Shown: positions 20,713-32,782 of the stretch, one piece after another | How the letters are laid out: every line of letters starts with the position of its first letter | How positions within the stretch are numbered: the first letter of the stretch is position 1 | Source of the DNA: Physcomitrium patens | Taxonomy: Eukaryota > Streptophyta > Bryopsida > Funariales > Funariaceae | Length of the DNA stretch: 64,000 bases | Assembly (NCBI RefSeq): GCF_000002425.4 | Contig: NC_037271.1 | Location: 11,850,786-11,914,785, forward strand | Direction: 5' to 3' | Translations under genes and position numbers: made by a program | The notes under the pieces: generated by a model | What the model was told of the DNA's origin: nothing | The model's database searches: none | The model's input: the letters and a program-made list of their open reading frames with translations, nothing else

Positions 20713-23632
20713 CTAAGCAAAGGATAATTTATGCTTGAGAAAGATTTCGTTCTACTTACTCAACTAGTTACCTTGAATATCCGTATATATCTTTATATTC
20801 TGGGGTGCTTCATGGGTGCCTAAGTTCATAGAATAGAAAACAGGTTCTTTCACAACTGCCGATTTAAAATTGCTTATTGGCCCATCGTCTTGCGTACGAG
20901 ACAGCAACTGCTGGTTGCTCATTTCTAACTTCTTTGCACTCACAAGATTGACATCATATTTGATCATCCATTTGGTAATAACATGATCCGAGTTAGTCAC
21001 ATCTTCCTGGTGTAGTTAATATTTGCTGGGACCTCCACATTGGTAGATTCTTGCCTTTGTTGTTGAAGTGTTTTGTCCTATCCCAAATTGCGGTGAACCT
21101 ATAGCATCATCATCTTCCTCAATCGATTGACTCTTGTTGTCCAATATAAATTTTGATTCTGACAATTGAGATTTTCCATGATATTGTACTGGGTACATCT
21201 ATAGAACGATCTAATCACGACCTTTTCTAATTGTCAATGTACCTCGATTCCAATCGTTTTTAATTTTGGCTTGATAAAGCCAAGGTCTGTCTAATAAAAT
21301 TGGATACGATAACGTAGAACTCTGTTATCGAAATACAATATAATCAATTTTGTATGTCAATCCTACGATTACAATGGTAATATTGCATAAGATTCCTATT
21401 GGCTTTATTCGACTATGATTCGTCATTCGTAAGACCAATGTCGTAGGTAGCAATTACTTTAGATCCAAGTCCTCCATTGTATCCGCATTCATTAAATTTA
21501 CACTGGAGCCACCATCGACTTGTATCCCTGGAATTAAAATACCATCAATTGATACATCAATTGTTGGTGCTCCCGAATCTGGGTTTAAGCTAACTTCATG
21601 AATTTCTTTAGTATGGGATCTTCATCGTATAAACGCTGAATTCAATGTAGATCGACATTCTAGTGCTACAGCCAAAAGTTGCTTCATTATAATTGAAGGC
21701 TGAATAACATCCACATCCTTCAGAATGTCGTAGGGATCCATATTGAGAGTAATTCTCAATACTCTTTTGCGTTCCATTGGTTTTAATTTTATTCCGTTTG
21801 GTAGCAATTCCTTCCTGGCGATTGGGATTGCCGCTGGTAACTTTGCCAACTTTTCTACAACTAAAGGTTCCTTTAATTCATAAGATCTTTTATTAGGCTG
21901 TACAGGTATTGATAGTTGGTCAGTTGGGATCGATCTTGATGGTCTCAGCAAATTGGCATGTAGAACCAAATTGGGTTCTTCAGTCTATTGAGGTCTCAAT
22001 ATTGGGATATGTCCCTATATTGATATTGGTTCGTTTAGCTCCGTGGATGGCACTACTTGCTCTCCTGTGATTGCTTCATCCAAGTCATGAATTAGATTCT
22101 TATCTTTTTGTTGGCCTCTGGTAAGCACTGCATTCACTACCTCGATACAATATACCGGTGAGTCTCGTTGAATAGGACCTTTGTCCTCCGCAAGTTGACT
22201 TGTTTGCATTTGTTGGTCCCAATTATTATAATTAAAGGGTGTATTGCACTGCTGATAAGTGTGACCAGACTGCTTACAATTTCCACATATTAGAGCATAG
22301 TCATCACTGGCCCTTGGATTAGGACATTCACTTGCATAATGTTTGATCTGTCTACAACAATAACACCGAAGTAGTCTCCTTTCAACACTATCAGGAATAT
22401 TGGAGGTATCTACTAGGATGTACTAGCTCGGCCTGTTCCAAGTCGAATGGGTAAATGATCCCGGTTGTCTAGTTGGTACTGTAGAATCCGAATTTGATTA
22501 CTGAAAGGATTGATATTGGGAATATCCTTGCTTGTTTTGTACCATTCTTTGAGCATTGGTTCCGTATTCCTGATTGTATTCCAAATTTTGAAATTTGGAA
22601 AAATTTCTATTTGGCTTATTGGAATGATTCCCGTTCCAGCTAAACCTATTTCTTATCTAAATTTAGTTAATGTCCCATGAAGTTGGTTGGGTCATTATCT
22701 GATTACAGAGTTGTTGTTGCTTATGTAAATTCTAATAATTGGTGGTAATATGCTTGTCTCTGCAAAAGGTACATTCTATAGTCATTTGGGGTAGTGAAGG
22801 ACATTCTGTTACTAAATGACCTTGCCCCTTACAATTGCTGCACCAGACATTGAGACGCATATTAGTTGGTTCATGCCTCTTTTCCTTGTCTTTTGCTAAG
22901 TTGATAGCCAATTCCTCCATTTTCTTTGTCAAAGTTATCAACAAAGCCTCATTTGGATCTTTTGGTCCAGTTTCACTTGATAATTCTTTTATAGGTACTA
23001 CTTTTTGATATAGGGAGTATGGAGAATATAGGACTACAGTTGTTGGTGGTATATTCTGTAATGGAACTGCATTCACTACTCTTTGTGGATTAACACTAAA
23101 GTTTGCACCGTAATCCAGCATTCTTGGGTAACTGCTCCCAGTTTCATTCCAGGTTGGTATTGGGTAACCTGCTTGAAATAGAATCATTATAGCTCTAACT
23201 ATTAAGTTTTGGTCATAGTAACATTCCTTCCATACTTTTGTTTGCTCAAGAGATGATGCAATGGTGGTTGATTGGGCCTACTTTATAAACATCTTTAATT
23301 TTGGTGAGTGTAGTCTATTAATCAATATGGACAACACAAACCATTTTGGCATTTGGTTATTTGACCATTTTCAAAGTATATCTGCTACAGGACCATAATA
23401 TGATTGTATCACTTCTCTTGGTATTTATTCTGCTCTTCATTAATTCTTTTCTAAGACGTTCTTCAATACCAATTGATCAAAAATAGGCTAAAAATATATT
23501 TTTCAATGCCATCCAATTAATAAATTGTCCCACAAGTTGGCGGTTATACCACTCAAACGCTGTGTCTTTCAATGTCGCTGGTAGCCATCTCAGCCAAATA
23601 TCTTCTGTTCTTCCATTATTGGCTACACACGC
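20713..23632 (-). pseudogene. Family B gag C-terminal part and protease, copy B2
   Basis: Minus-strand counterpart of 33540-36419 in B3, split by stops. 23674-23477 holds the gag motif 'EDIWLRWLPATLKDTAFEWYNRQLV'. 23187-22732 includes the first zinc knuckle in intact form, CSNCKGQGHLVTEC, and a second, CTFCRDKH. Further knuckle remnants are at 22360-22230. Protease with 'VDGGSSVNLMNA' lies near 21520-21480, and the linker to RT is at 21198-20764. The N-terminal border at 23632 is the insertion point of S1 copy c, with ACGC at 23629-23632. Confidence 0.75.
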
Positions 23633-25342
23633 TATCGTAATATGTGAAATCTTGCTTGAGAATGCTTTGGGCACCTAGCTATAGAAGGAAGAATAGAAAT
23701 TGTAATAACAAAATCCTAATTCTAATAGAATACTAACAATGCTCTAATTAGATCATAATAATGCTAAGCAAGCTTAATCAAATTCAAAAAAACTTCAAAG
23801 AAATTTCAAACAAAAAATAAGAATTCTTAAAAAAATATTAGAAGGATCACAAATATCACTCAAATATATCTCAATTCAATCTTAATTTAATTCTAGTTAA
23901 AATCCTATTGAATTTCAGTAAACTTTAGGCCAAAACTAATTGAATCTTAAATCATAATAAAATCCTAAATCCTAAATCAAATCCTAAATAAACCTTAAAC
24001 CAAATCCCAACCAAATCCTAAACCAAATCGTAACCAAATCCTAAACATAATCCTAAATCCTAAATAAAACCCTAACTAAACCCTAAATCAAATCCTAATC
24101 CAAATTCTAATCCAAACCCTAAATCCTAAATCAAATCCTAACCAAATCCTAAACCCTAAATCAAACCCTAATCCTAAACCAAACCCTAATCCAAATCCTA
24201 AACCCTAAATCTTAAATCAAACCCTAATCCAAACCCTAAACAAACCTTAAACCAAATCCTAAACCAAATCCTAATCAAATCCTAACCAAATCCTATTAAT
24301 TCCTACAACAGATTTAAACCTCAATAACTAATTAATAAACCGTTGATCTTAACTCAAATTTTGCAAACTTCTTAAAAACTAAATTCAAAACAAGCACAAA
24401 AAAATTGAAAAAGATCGAAGTTACCAAATTGATGATAACCTCAAAAATGTGCTCGGGTATTGGCTGGCCTCCTTCTCCAATCTTGATACCAATTTTCCAG
24501 AGCCAATATCTCTCTTTTACACCGTTCGATTCATCTCAAAATTCTCATACACATAGAAAAACAAGTCTAATATCCTTTCACAAAAGCTTCATTCCAATCC
24601 AACTAGTTGATTGTATGAAATCTTAAAAAACCCTATTGGATCTAAAATTCTACTTTCTAAGAACTTGATCCACTTAAACCTCAATATTCCTCAATTCAAC
24701 TGTTAGATCGAGCTCAAATTCACGACTTATATTAAACACAACTATAACCATAAGCCTACAAAATTCCACCCGTAGATCTATTACAAAACTCTTGAAATCA
24801 CCCAAAACATAAACCCTATTTTATTTCATAAAATCCAAATCATCCGAAACAAACCTTGACTTTGCAAAGCTATTACAAAGTCAGTACAAATCCAAATCAC
24901 CCAAAATCAACACCCATAGAAACCCTATTCAATCTTCTATCAAATTCTAATCTTTGATCTGCCAAAGAATCCTTGAGTCGCCGTCAGAGTGTGGTTTTGT
25001 GCCTTGGGATCTGATTTCGACCCAGGTTCATAACCGGTCCTCTTCGGGTATCAACTTTCATCTTCTTGAGGAAATTTTTACTAATTTGCACTCCTAACTC
25101 CTCCATACATATGCTTATATCCTTTATTTTTCTAATCTACCTTGTTTTGCCTTTTTTATGGCCTTACAAAGTAAATAAAAGTATAATTTGCAAATAGGCA
25201 GTATTCGCACCTTTAATTTTTCTACCCTTTGACGATTATCTATTTTTTCAAGATAATTTGCTACAATATTTTTGAAGTGAGATCCTCAAAACATGATATT
25301 TTTTTTACCCTTTCAGTTGTTATCTATGTTACATCACAACAA
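23633..25342 (+). mobile_element. S1 solo-LTR-like element, copy c
   Basis: 1,710 bp inserted in the gag gene of B2. It starts TATCGTAATATGTG (a TG-to-TA change at the terminus) and ends CATCACAACA, and is flanked by ACGC on both sides (23629-23632, 25343-25346). The first 60 bp are clearly related to family A LTR ends ('CTTGCTTGAGAATGC', 'CTATAGAAGG'), so S1 is probably an LTR of a relative of family A. The middle is repeat-rich; no coding potential seen. Confidence 0.78.
23930..24300. repeat. Degenerate CCCTAAA-like repeat inside S1 copy c
   Basis: About 370 bp of 'aaatcctaa', 'aaaccctaa' and 'aaccaaatccta' units, including several CCCTAAA heptamers, the complement strand of plant telomere repeat. 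Spacing is irregular. It occupies the same internal place in S1 as the array at 3830-4395. Confidence 0.7.
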
Positions 25343-26150
25343 CGCTGTCAAGAATTGAGACAAATATTGATCTGGATCGGCTCTTGGTAAACCTCTAAAA
25401 GTAGATAATGGAGCCACGCTAGTTGTGCAATCTCCCGCCGCACCCATATGGAATGCAATTCGAACTGCTGGTCCTCCGGACGCCATTAAAGATGCCGATG
25501 TTTCACTCAATTCCTTATTAAAGTAAAAAATGTCTCTCGCAAAAGTCTTTTTCGGACTTCTAGGCCTTCTCGATTGACTATTATTATCCCCAAATAATTT
25601 TACTAGTTGAATATGAGGTGAAAACAATGGATTTTGATATACTCTGATTTGGTCTTTACTGGCAAGTGATTTATGTCGATCTTCAGAACCAGTCTTGTTA
25701 GAATCAGACGTATCTCTAATTAGAAAAATACCCAATGGGGTACCTAATTCCTCTGTGCCTTCCTCGCTTTCAGTTAACGGCCTGAAGATTTTCACTGGAA
25801 TGTTAACAAAATTTTCTGCGAGTATTCTTAGTAACTTTTCTAACAATACATATGACTGCAAAATTAACAGTCTGTCCGATTTTTGATATGTTCAGATGTG
25901 CCGACAAGCTTGCAACCGTGGTTTAATCCAACTCTGTCGATGTTTTCTTTTAAGATTAGGTTCTTCCTTCTCTCTAAGCAAGTTCCTTCCTTGCGTTCTT
26001 TCCTGTCTTTCTCTCAACTGATTTATTTTCCTCGATGTAATGTTCTCATTCTTATTAATCATAATCTTGTTTCAAGCACTACTGAAATCGTCTTCCATCA
26101 CCAATTTTATCACATGTTCAATAATTAATTCCTAACACTCAAAGTTATTA
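25343..26150 (-). pseudogene. Family B gag N-terminal part, copy B2
   Basis: Minus strand. 25861-25334 is open for 175 codons and matches 33000-33530 of B3 ('QSYVLLEKLLRILAENFVNIPVEI'-like start, 'GGPAVRIAFHMG', 'LSTFRGLPRADPDQYLSQFL'). Upstream, to an ATG near 26090, the frame is closed by a TGA at the same place as in B3. Function: capsid and nucleocapsid precursor of the element. It is cut at 25343 by S1 copy c. Confidence 0.72.
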
Positions 26151-26152
26151 TC

Positions 26153-26172
26153 ATTCCCCAGCAACCGTACCA
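26153..26172 (-). promoter_or_regulatory. Primer binding site of B2 (tRNA-Asp-like, degenerate)
   Basis: Just inside the 5' LTR the minus strand reads TGGTACGGTTGCTGGGGA, a decayed form of the TGGCGCCGTTGCCGGGGA site used by Athila-type plant elements (complement of the tRNA-Asp 3' end). B3 has a closer match at 32711-32728. Confidence 0.65.
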
Positions 26173-26175
26173 AAA

Positions 26176-26955
26176 TGAGATTATCATTTTATTTATTCTG
26201 CAATTCCTTCCAGAATAAACCTATATACGAAAATTCGAACACAGAAAAAGACTAAGCATATGAGTTTCACTTGTTAAGATCACACAATTAATTGTATTTC
26301 GAACCACTAAAATACTAAGAAATACTACAATACTTCCTCCCAGTAACAATACTCCTCCATCAACTGATAACCACAATGTACAAACCTGCACTCTCAAAAG
26401 ATCGCTAAAAATTCAATAAATTCCATCCAACACTAGGAATAATAGACTTCACTCCAACCAATCTGAATTCACAAAATTTCTATAATCACAGACTTTCTCT
26501 GTTGAAACACACATACACAACTCTCAATAAACAACAATCATAATCTTCCATCCATAATCAATCTTCCAATAACTTCTCATGTAATTCAATCACTCAGTAC
26601 TCATAAATCAATAACTCATAAATAACTCATAAATCAATCTCTGATTTATTCCACAAACTCACTTCTCAGTATTCAAAAACTATCCATTATTCTTCAACAA
26701 CAAAGAAAACAAAAGAAACAAAGAGAAAGCACCAAGCTTAATCCCGGCTCATGACTATCAAAGTTTGGCATTTTCTTCCTCTCTCCCATCCTCCTTATAC
26801 TACCTCGAGATACCAACTCCTATACTATGGATGATAACTACTTTTTCTAACTATTCATCCATTCTACCTACTAAACCACCTTTTCAACAGCTATATATCT
26901 ATGTTTATACTATATACTAGATATTTATATTTTAAAAATAATTACTTATTCTACA
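26176..26955 (-). repeat. 5' LTR of B2
   Basis: 780 bp, TGTAGAATAAGTAATTATT... at 26955 to ...GATAATCTCA at 26176 (minus strand). Partner of 5511-6283. The outer flank GTGAG completes the target duplication. Confidence 0.85.
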
Positions 26956-27000
26956 GTGAGCTTGTGGTGGATGTTGAAGTATCTAGTGATTTCAGACAAG

Positions 27001-28271
27001 TGTCGTACTGTAAATGCTTACAGTATGTAAAAATTAGTTAAAATATATTATATATTAATAAATCTAGATGTGTATTAGAGTGGCTAGTAGATTAAATTAA
27101 AAGAAGTTGATATAAGAAACTTTACTTTGTTTCTTTACTTTGTTTCTTTACTTGTTTTGATTTTGGCATTAAAATATATATATATATATAGGACCTAAAT
27201 ATTTAGTATAAAGCCTTGGAAGAAGGTGGCAGCCTTAGGATGAAAATCTAAACTAGTAGGAGGCTAATTGAGAGGGATAAAAGCAAGACATAGTCAGATA
27301 AAGGCAAGGAATGGAGAACTTCATCCATATTGATCGAATACCATGTCTAATGGGCTTTGAGGAGGCTGCCTACAACCTTAACAAAGGTTTCAGTGACTTC
27401 AAAGAAGGCATTCGTAGTTTATAAGAGTTGTAAATTTTAGGATTTGAAGTAAAATTTGTGTACAAAAATTAGAGGATTTGGAGTTAGAGTGATGAAGTTA
27501 TAGCCGTTTGAAGTTAAAGTATTAATTTAAGACATACTGTTACTCTTTTGAGGATACGAGTAATTTTTCAGCAGCTTTTGGAAATCAAAAGATGCGACTA
27601 GAATGGCGATTTCAAGGCCTACATCTTTTATGAAAGAATTATTACTTTTGGAGTTCATATGAAGGAGTTATAAGGAATTGAAGGCTGCACTTCTAAATCA
27701 AAGGCAGTAAGTAAGCAGTTTTATTTGTAGTAATGGTTGGAGCCATAACTTGAGTTTTCGGACGAATTTTTGGCTCAAAATTTTTGGAGAATGTGAATTT
27801 TTGTATTAAAAAGTTATAAATAGAAAATTCGTAGAATTTAAGCTTATATTTTATGAGATATGAAGAAAAATTACACATGGGTATATAAAGACAAGGGTTT
27901 GAAGTGACTGTTAGGATTTTCAAGATATCTCAAGATCCGCAATGAATTTGCAGTTGAAAATTATTATAGAAGTTAATAAAAATACATCAGTACCTCATGT
28001 AAAGTTTGAGTTTGTTTGGACAGTCGGATTAGGAGATATGAGGTGTTGAAGTTTGGAAAAAACTCCATATAAAAATATACAAAGTTTTAGAGGATTTTAT
28101 CATATTTTGGATGTTGTTGGTTACTTGAGGCTTGTGTATTTGGTGTAATTGTTTGAAAGGGAAAAATTTATATATAAACTTAGGACTTCTCTTATTTTCA
28201 AGATTGATTGAACAATTAGTGATAGCTAGAAGCCCAGTGTTTTCTTGAGGCAAACTCTCTCTACCCGGACA
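27001..28271 (+). mobile_element. S2 solo-LTR-like element, copy a
   Basis: 1,271 bp, TGTCGTACTG...CCCGGACA, matching 49144-50394. Flanks are CAAG (26997-27000) and CTAG (28272-28275). The uninterrupted ORF3 in B3 reads CCGG at this site (41017-41020), so the flanks look like two independently decayed copies of CCGG. It contains a short (AT)n run at 27174-27191. No coding potential beyond short chance ORFs. Confidence 0.72.
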
Positions 28272-29214
28272 CTAGAAAGTTATTTCAAAGATGGCATTTC
28301 GTCATTTGAAAAGATTCAAGATTTCTAAATAGTGGAGGTACTTACACTAAAATTTATGGAGTGGATGCATTTCGTTCAAAAGTAGTTAGGCTTGAATCAA
28401 CATACCAGGTACATATCCAAAGAGTTACTATTTGGTAGGATAGGAATGCTTGAAAGTATGGTGTTTAATAGAGAAACTTTTGCAGCAACTAGAATCCATG
28501 CGGAGATAGGAGCGAAGCAAAAGATGGAAAAATTGTATCTTTGATTTACTCCAATTATGTGCATTCCATGATTGTGTATACATTGAGTCAAATACCACTA
28601 GTAAGAGAGAAAAATATACCTTCTCCAATACTTCAATGATGTGTTCAGGGTTTAATGACACTAACAATTAGTCTAAGAGTTGTGGTATACAAAATTAGAG
28701 AATCAAGTAATTCATTGGGACAAGAGGCTATACCAAAGATTATACTAGAGCGAGTTCCAATTCGTTTTGTGATTGAGGTAGAGATTAAAGTCTCAATTTT
28801 GATGGACATAAACTAATTAGCATTTCGACAGGATAGAATATCGGAAGGAGTGAATTTCAAGGAAGTTATATTGGCTCAAATTTCTCAATGATAACTCAAA
28901 GTGAGTAAATTGGATGGAGAGGGAAATTTAAGGCAAGAATTGGAGGCCAACAAAAAAGACATATTGAAACAAAGCCATTGAATTAAGAAACAAGATTGAA
29001 TTATCTAAGAAAATTTAGAATCCAAGTTACTATTAGAGTATAAATTTAGAGAGAAACACGAAACTTGGGCAAAAAAAAAAAAAAACACAGTCAACGTCTC
29101 CTAAACAGCCAAAGACAAGAACTATTACAGAACCACAAGACATGAAGTTTGAAATGAGAAGAGGTGAAGTATTAGTTGAAAGTAGAATAAGAGAAGGTAG
29201 AGTTTTTGGAATAG

Positions 29215-29255
<41 letters not shown>
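29215..29255. repeat. Poly(A) run of 41 bases
   Basis: An uninterrupted A run inside the decayed ORF3 of B1. A 37-base T run follows at 29653-29689, about 400 bp away, so the two could pair as an inverted repeat. Length may be affected by sequencing or assembly error. Confidence 0.9.
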
Positions 29256-29257
<2 letters not shown>

Positions 29258-29648
29258 ACCAGTATAGAATGAAACAAAAAAGTTTCTAATAGAAACTGAA
29301 ACCTTGAAAGCTCTAGTGACAAAATTGGACGGTGATTTAGCCAATATTAATTGATTAGAGATGTTTGTCCTACCAATTTTAATATTTGATGAATTGAAGA
29401 AGAAGATGAGGCAACAACATCATTTGGAAGCAAAAGATGTCAAGATTCTATAATTGGAGGCTGAAGTTTATAAATTAGGAGTGTATAATGAAGACTTATC
29501 AGTCCAATTGAGAAGAGAGCTGATAGAAGTATTGGAGGAAGATGAGGACTTATCATTAGACTAAAATAAGTGGAACTATCTATGAAGAATATTAAAATTG
29601 ATTAATCCAATAAGCTAGAAGAATAAAAACTTTGTATGGATTTCATTG

Positions 29649-29652
<4 letters not shown>

Positions 29653-29689
<37 letters not shown>
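29653..29689. repeat. Poly(T) run of 37 bases
   Basis: An uninterrupted T run between the end of ORF3 and the polypurine tract of B1. Complementary to the A run at 29215-29255. Confidence 0.9.
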
Positions 29690-29692
<3 letters not shown>

Positions 29693-29737
29693 CAATTCTG
29701 TATTTACGAGGATATTGCACAATTAGGAGCGGGGTTA

Positions 29738-30598
29738 TGTAGAATGGATAGAAATTGGTTTTTATAGGACATTGGTTAGATATTGATAAAATTGATTAAT
29801 TATCCATAGGATAGTCAATTTAGGACATAAGATGGATGATTTTTTTTAGAAAAGTGGTTAAATAAAAAATATTGGTTGGAATTTCTATTTTGGAATATGT
29901 ATAAATTAATTGAAGAAGAAGTAGATATGGCCAGAATGTGATAGTCATGAGTTAGATTAAGCTTGGTGTGACCTCTTATTTTTATTTTTTATAGAAGAAA
30001 GGCAATAGATAGAATTTGAATAATGTGAAGTAAAATTTTGTAATGAAAAAAAGATTTGATTTATATGATATCAAATGAGAAATTGAATTTATTGTGTACT
30101 AAATTATAAGTGGAGAATTGAAAAATTGATAAATGAAGATATTTGTGAAATATGGATATGATTGAGAGAATTATAATATATTGATTTTTGAGAGTAGAAA
30201 GTATACCAAAAAAAAAAGTCTGTGGAGTCTAGAATTATGTGAAATAGATTATTGGGAATGACAATTAATTTTGGAGAATTCTAGTGATTGGATTATGGAA
30301 TGTTTTGTGTAAACTTTTAAGATAGTATAGTATTACATATTGTTGTCATAAGTTTGAAGAGGAGAAGAGATAATGAATGCATAAGATAGAATTATCAATA
30401 TTTTATTTGTTAAAAGAGAAATTGATAGAATGTGGAAGGTATTGTAGCTTTTTTATATATTTTTAGTGGATCAAAAGATAATTAATTGTGTGATCCTAAT
30501 GTATAAACTCATGCGGATATTCTTTTTTCATATTTGAACTCCCCTTTACAGGTTTATTCTGAGTAGATATTTGAAGAATAAGTAAAATGACAATTACA
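29738..30598 (+). repeat. 3' LTR of B1
   Basis: Begins TGTAGAATGG after the polypurine tract ATTAGGAGCGGGGTTA (29722-29737) and ends GACAATTACA. It is about 860 bp, longer and more diverged than the B2 and B3 LTRs but with the same end block ('GGTTTATTCTG...AAGTAAAATGACAA'). It abuts chromovirus LTR sequence at 30599, so B1 inserted into family C. The B1 5' LTR is outside the window. Confidence 0.7.
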
Positions 30599-30920
30599 TA
30601 TATACTTTTTTATTTGTATTTTTTCATATTTTTTTGAGAGAGTCTTTCTTATTTATTTTCTTTCATTGAATTCTTGTCCTTGATGGATTAACAAGAATAC
30701 ATTTACAATATCAGAGCTTTGTCTTTTTTTGATTAAGAAAGGATTATCCTTTTTTCTTGATAAGACTTAAGCATATTAGGAGTTGCAGATTACCCTCTTC
30801 TAAATCGATATCATATTTAGTATTTATTTCTATTTTCAAGTCTTTTCTTGTATTTATCTTGAATAATATCAAATATCTACTATTTTTTAGGTATTATTAA
30901 AATAGAGCTTTTATCTCTGA
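30599..30920 (+). repeat. Family C (chromovirus) LTR end, primer site and leader
   Basis: 30599-30707 matches the end of the LTR at 30921-31491. It is followed by ATATCAGAGC (30708-30717), a decayed form of the TGGTATCAGAGC initiator-tRNA-Met primer site, and a leader of about 200 bp that also follows the next LTR. No coding sequence. Confidence 0.6.
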
Positions 30921-31491
30921 GATATGCATGTAAGCCAATAATTACATGTATAAATAAGTAGAAGTAAGTAAAAATAGGTAAAAGTAAGTTAATTCTATAA
31001 TATTTACTATGAAAGCTTCTTAGAAGCCTCATAGACACTGCTTTGACTTTATAGGTATTTTTAATTGACTTTTTGGATTAGAAACATGATCAACAAGTTG
31101 GCCATGTACGACACATGTTGTTAGCTTGAAGACCAAGCTAATTATATGGCCCACACGTAGAAAAACTTGCCTTATAAGTCAAGGCATGTGTCCTAGAAAG
31201 TCAACACATATTAGAGGTCTTATAGAACATTGCTACGTAGCTCCTAATTAGATAGTATATATAGAGACAAGAGTGAAGTCTTTTTCACTCTTATCAACTC
31301 TTTTCTTACTTCAAGTCTAGTTTTAAGGATCTCTAGTTTTCTTGGCTTTTGGCAATAGCCATTCCAGTTTCTTTCTTAATATAAATATCAAGTTATTTCT
31401 ATTTTGTCATCTTTCTTTGGAAGAAGTCTCAATTTTTTATTTGATTTTATCATATTTTTGTGCTTGAAAAATTGACAAGAGTACACTTATA
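30921..31491 (+). repeat. Family C (chromovirus) LTR
   Basis: Matches 61210-61757 over most of its length ('GATATGCATGTAAG...' to 'GACAAGAGTACACTTATA'), with its first bases lost. A primer site remnant ATATCAGAGC (31492-31501) and a leader to 31681 follow. That gives an LTR-leader-LTR-leader order with no gene between, probably a tandem left by recombination. Confidence 0.65.
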
Positions 31492-31681
31492 ATATCAGAG
31501 CTTTCTCTAATCTTCATTAAGAGTAGATTATTCCTTTTTCTTGATAAGACATAAGCATATTAAAAGTTGCGGAATACCCTCTTCTAAATTGATATTGTTC
31601 TTAGTATTTTCTTTGTTCTTAAGTCTTCTCTTCTATTTTTTTTGAGCAATATTAGACATCTTTTCTTTTCTAAGTGTTATC

Positions 31682-31930
31682 ATGGCAAAACTTATTGAAA
31701 TAAAGAGTGCAATGGTACAAATGTAAGAGCAATTGAGGGAGTTAATACTTGCAATGCATCAACTCAATTTACTACCACAAGTAGCAACAAGTTTGGTAGG
31801 AAGTGAAGATATAGAAATGATTGGAGCTGCTTCAACATCTGTACCAAATCATATTCCTTTTCTTATTGTGGAACGTCCTTCTAGTATTAGAGAACCAAGA
31901 ATTGCCCTACTTGAGAAGTTTGATGGTACC
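31682..31930 (+). pseudogene. Family C gag N-terminal part
   Basis: Starts at ATG 31682 ('MAKLIEIKSAMVQM', then a TAA) and stays recognisable to 'LEKFDGT', the start of a Ty3/gypsy retrotransposon gag domain. It is cut at 31930 by B3 and resumes at 43098. It matches the second family C gag at 61780-61995. Confidence 0.7.
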
Positions 31931-32706
31931 TGTAGAATAAGTAGTTATTTGCTGATTTGTAGATACTTAGTTTATAGTGTAAACAGGGATAGATGACTAT
32001 TAGAAAGGTAGTTCAGTAGTTAAAATGGATGAATAGTTAGGAAAAACAGTTTTCATTAGAGATGTAGCAGTTGATATCTTGTGGTAGGATAAGGAGGATG
32101 AGAGAGAGGAAGAAACTGCCATTACTATGATAGTGTGAGCCGGGGTAAGTTTGGTGCTACCTCTTTTCTTTTGTTGTTATGTTCTTTGAAATAAGAGTAT
32201 TGAGAGTTTCTGAATATTGTGAAGTGAATCATGGAATAAAAGTGTGAATGGAATTATATGTTATTGAATGAGAAGAAGAGAGATTGAATGCTAAAATCTG
32301 AATATAGTTCAGCAGAAAGAGTGTATCTGTGGTTGTGTGAAACACTGTAATATGAATGGTAGTTCTGTGTGAAGAATTCCAATAATTGGAATGAGGGTAA
32401 TTGTATGCTGAAGCTGTGATGTTGAGGTATTACAGTTGAAGATTATAAGAGTGAAGATATATTGGTGGAAATAATAGTTATTGGTATGACTGAATTGTTG
32501 CAAGGAAGAGAGTGATAAGGTGAAAGGAGAGATTATCGTTTTCCTATGTGCTTAGACAATGGAAATAGTGACGATACATTGGAGGTAATTAATTGTGTGA
32601 TCCTAACGTGAACGCTCAAGCAACTAGTCACTCCCCGTGTTCGAATTCCCCTATATGGGTTTATTCTGGGAAGTTTCTTCCGAAATAAGTAAAACGAAAA
32701 ATCACA
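31931..32706 (+). repeat. 5' LTR of B3
   Basis: 776 bp, TGTAGAATAAGTAG...GAAAAATCACA. Aligned base by base with 42317-43092 there are 18 substitutions and no gaps. Confidence 0.92.
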
Positions 32707-32710
32707 TTTT

Positions 32711-32728
32711 GACGCCGCTGCCGGGGAG
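32711..32728 (+). promoter_or_regulatory. Primer binding site of B3 (tRNA-Asp-like)
   Basis: TGACGCCGCTGCCGGGGA, four bases after the LTR. It differs at two positions from TGGCGCCGTTGCCGGGGA, the tRNA-Asp site typical of Athila and related plant gypsy elements; both are transitions. Confidence 0.8.
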
Positions 32729-32782
32729 TGATAATAGCTTTGAGCGTTAGGAATTAATTACAAACGTGTGAGAAAATGGGCA

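Larger units (their letters stand above)
5511..26955 (-). mobile_element. Family B (Athila-like Ty3/gypsy) element, copy B2, with nested insertions
   Basis: Two LTRs in the same orientation (5511-6283 and 26176-26955) bound a minus-strand gag-pro-pol-ORF3 order. Both outer flanks carry GTGAG (5506-5510 and 26956-26960), a perfect 5-bp target duplication, and the ORF3 of B1 rejoins across it. B2 contains S1 copy c in gag and the family A element A1 in integrase. Coding parts have many stops, so it is inactive, but it is less decayed than its host B1. Confidence 0.88.
26956..29570 (+). pseudogene. Remainder of ORF3 of B1, interrupted and decayed
   Basis: Continues the ORF3 cut at 5510. 26956-27000 reads 'ELVVDVEVSSDF', matching 'ELAVGAEESSDF' of B3. 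After the S2 insertion (27001-28271) it resumes with a region matching 'SYFKGRMMSLERN'. 29400-29570 matches the C-terminal coiled-coil end ('HLEAKDVKIL', 'EDEDLSLD'). Many stops, plus a 14-A run (near 29070) and a 41-A run (29215-29255), break it. Confidence 0.65.

Noticed and set aside
3830..24300. CRISPR-like arrays
   Set aside because: Short repeats in S1 have no constant repeat length or unique spacers.
27693..28667. Small minus-strand ORFs across S2 and its right flank
   Set aside because: Not conserved in the second S2 copy at 49144-50394 and no recognisable domains.
29033..29344. Minus-strand frames with a poly-Phe stretch
   Set aside because: They are translations of the 41-A run in the decayed B1 ORF3 and have no relation to a known protein.
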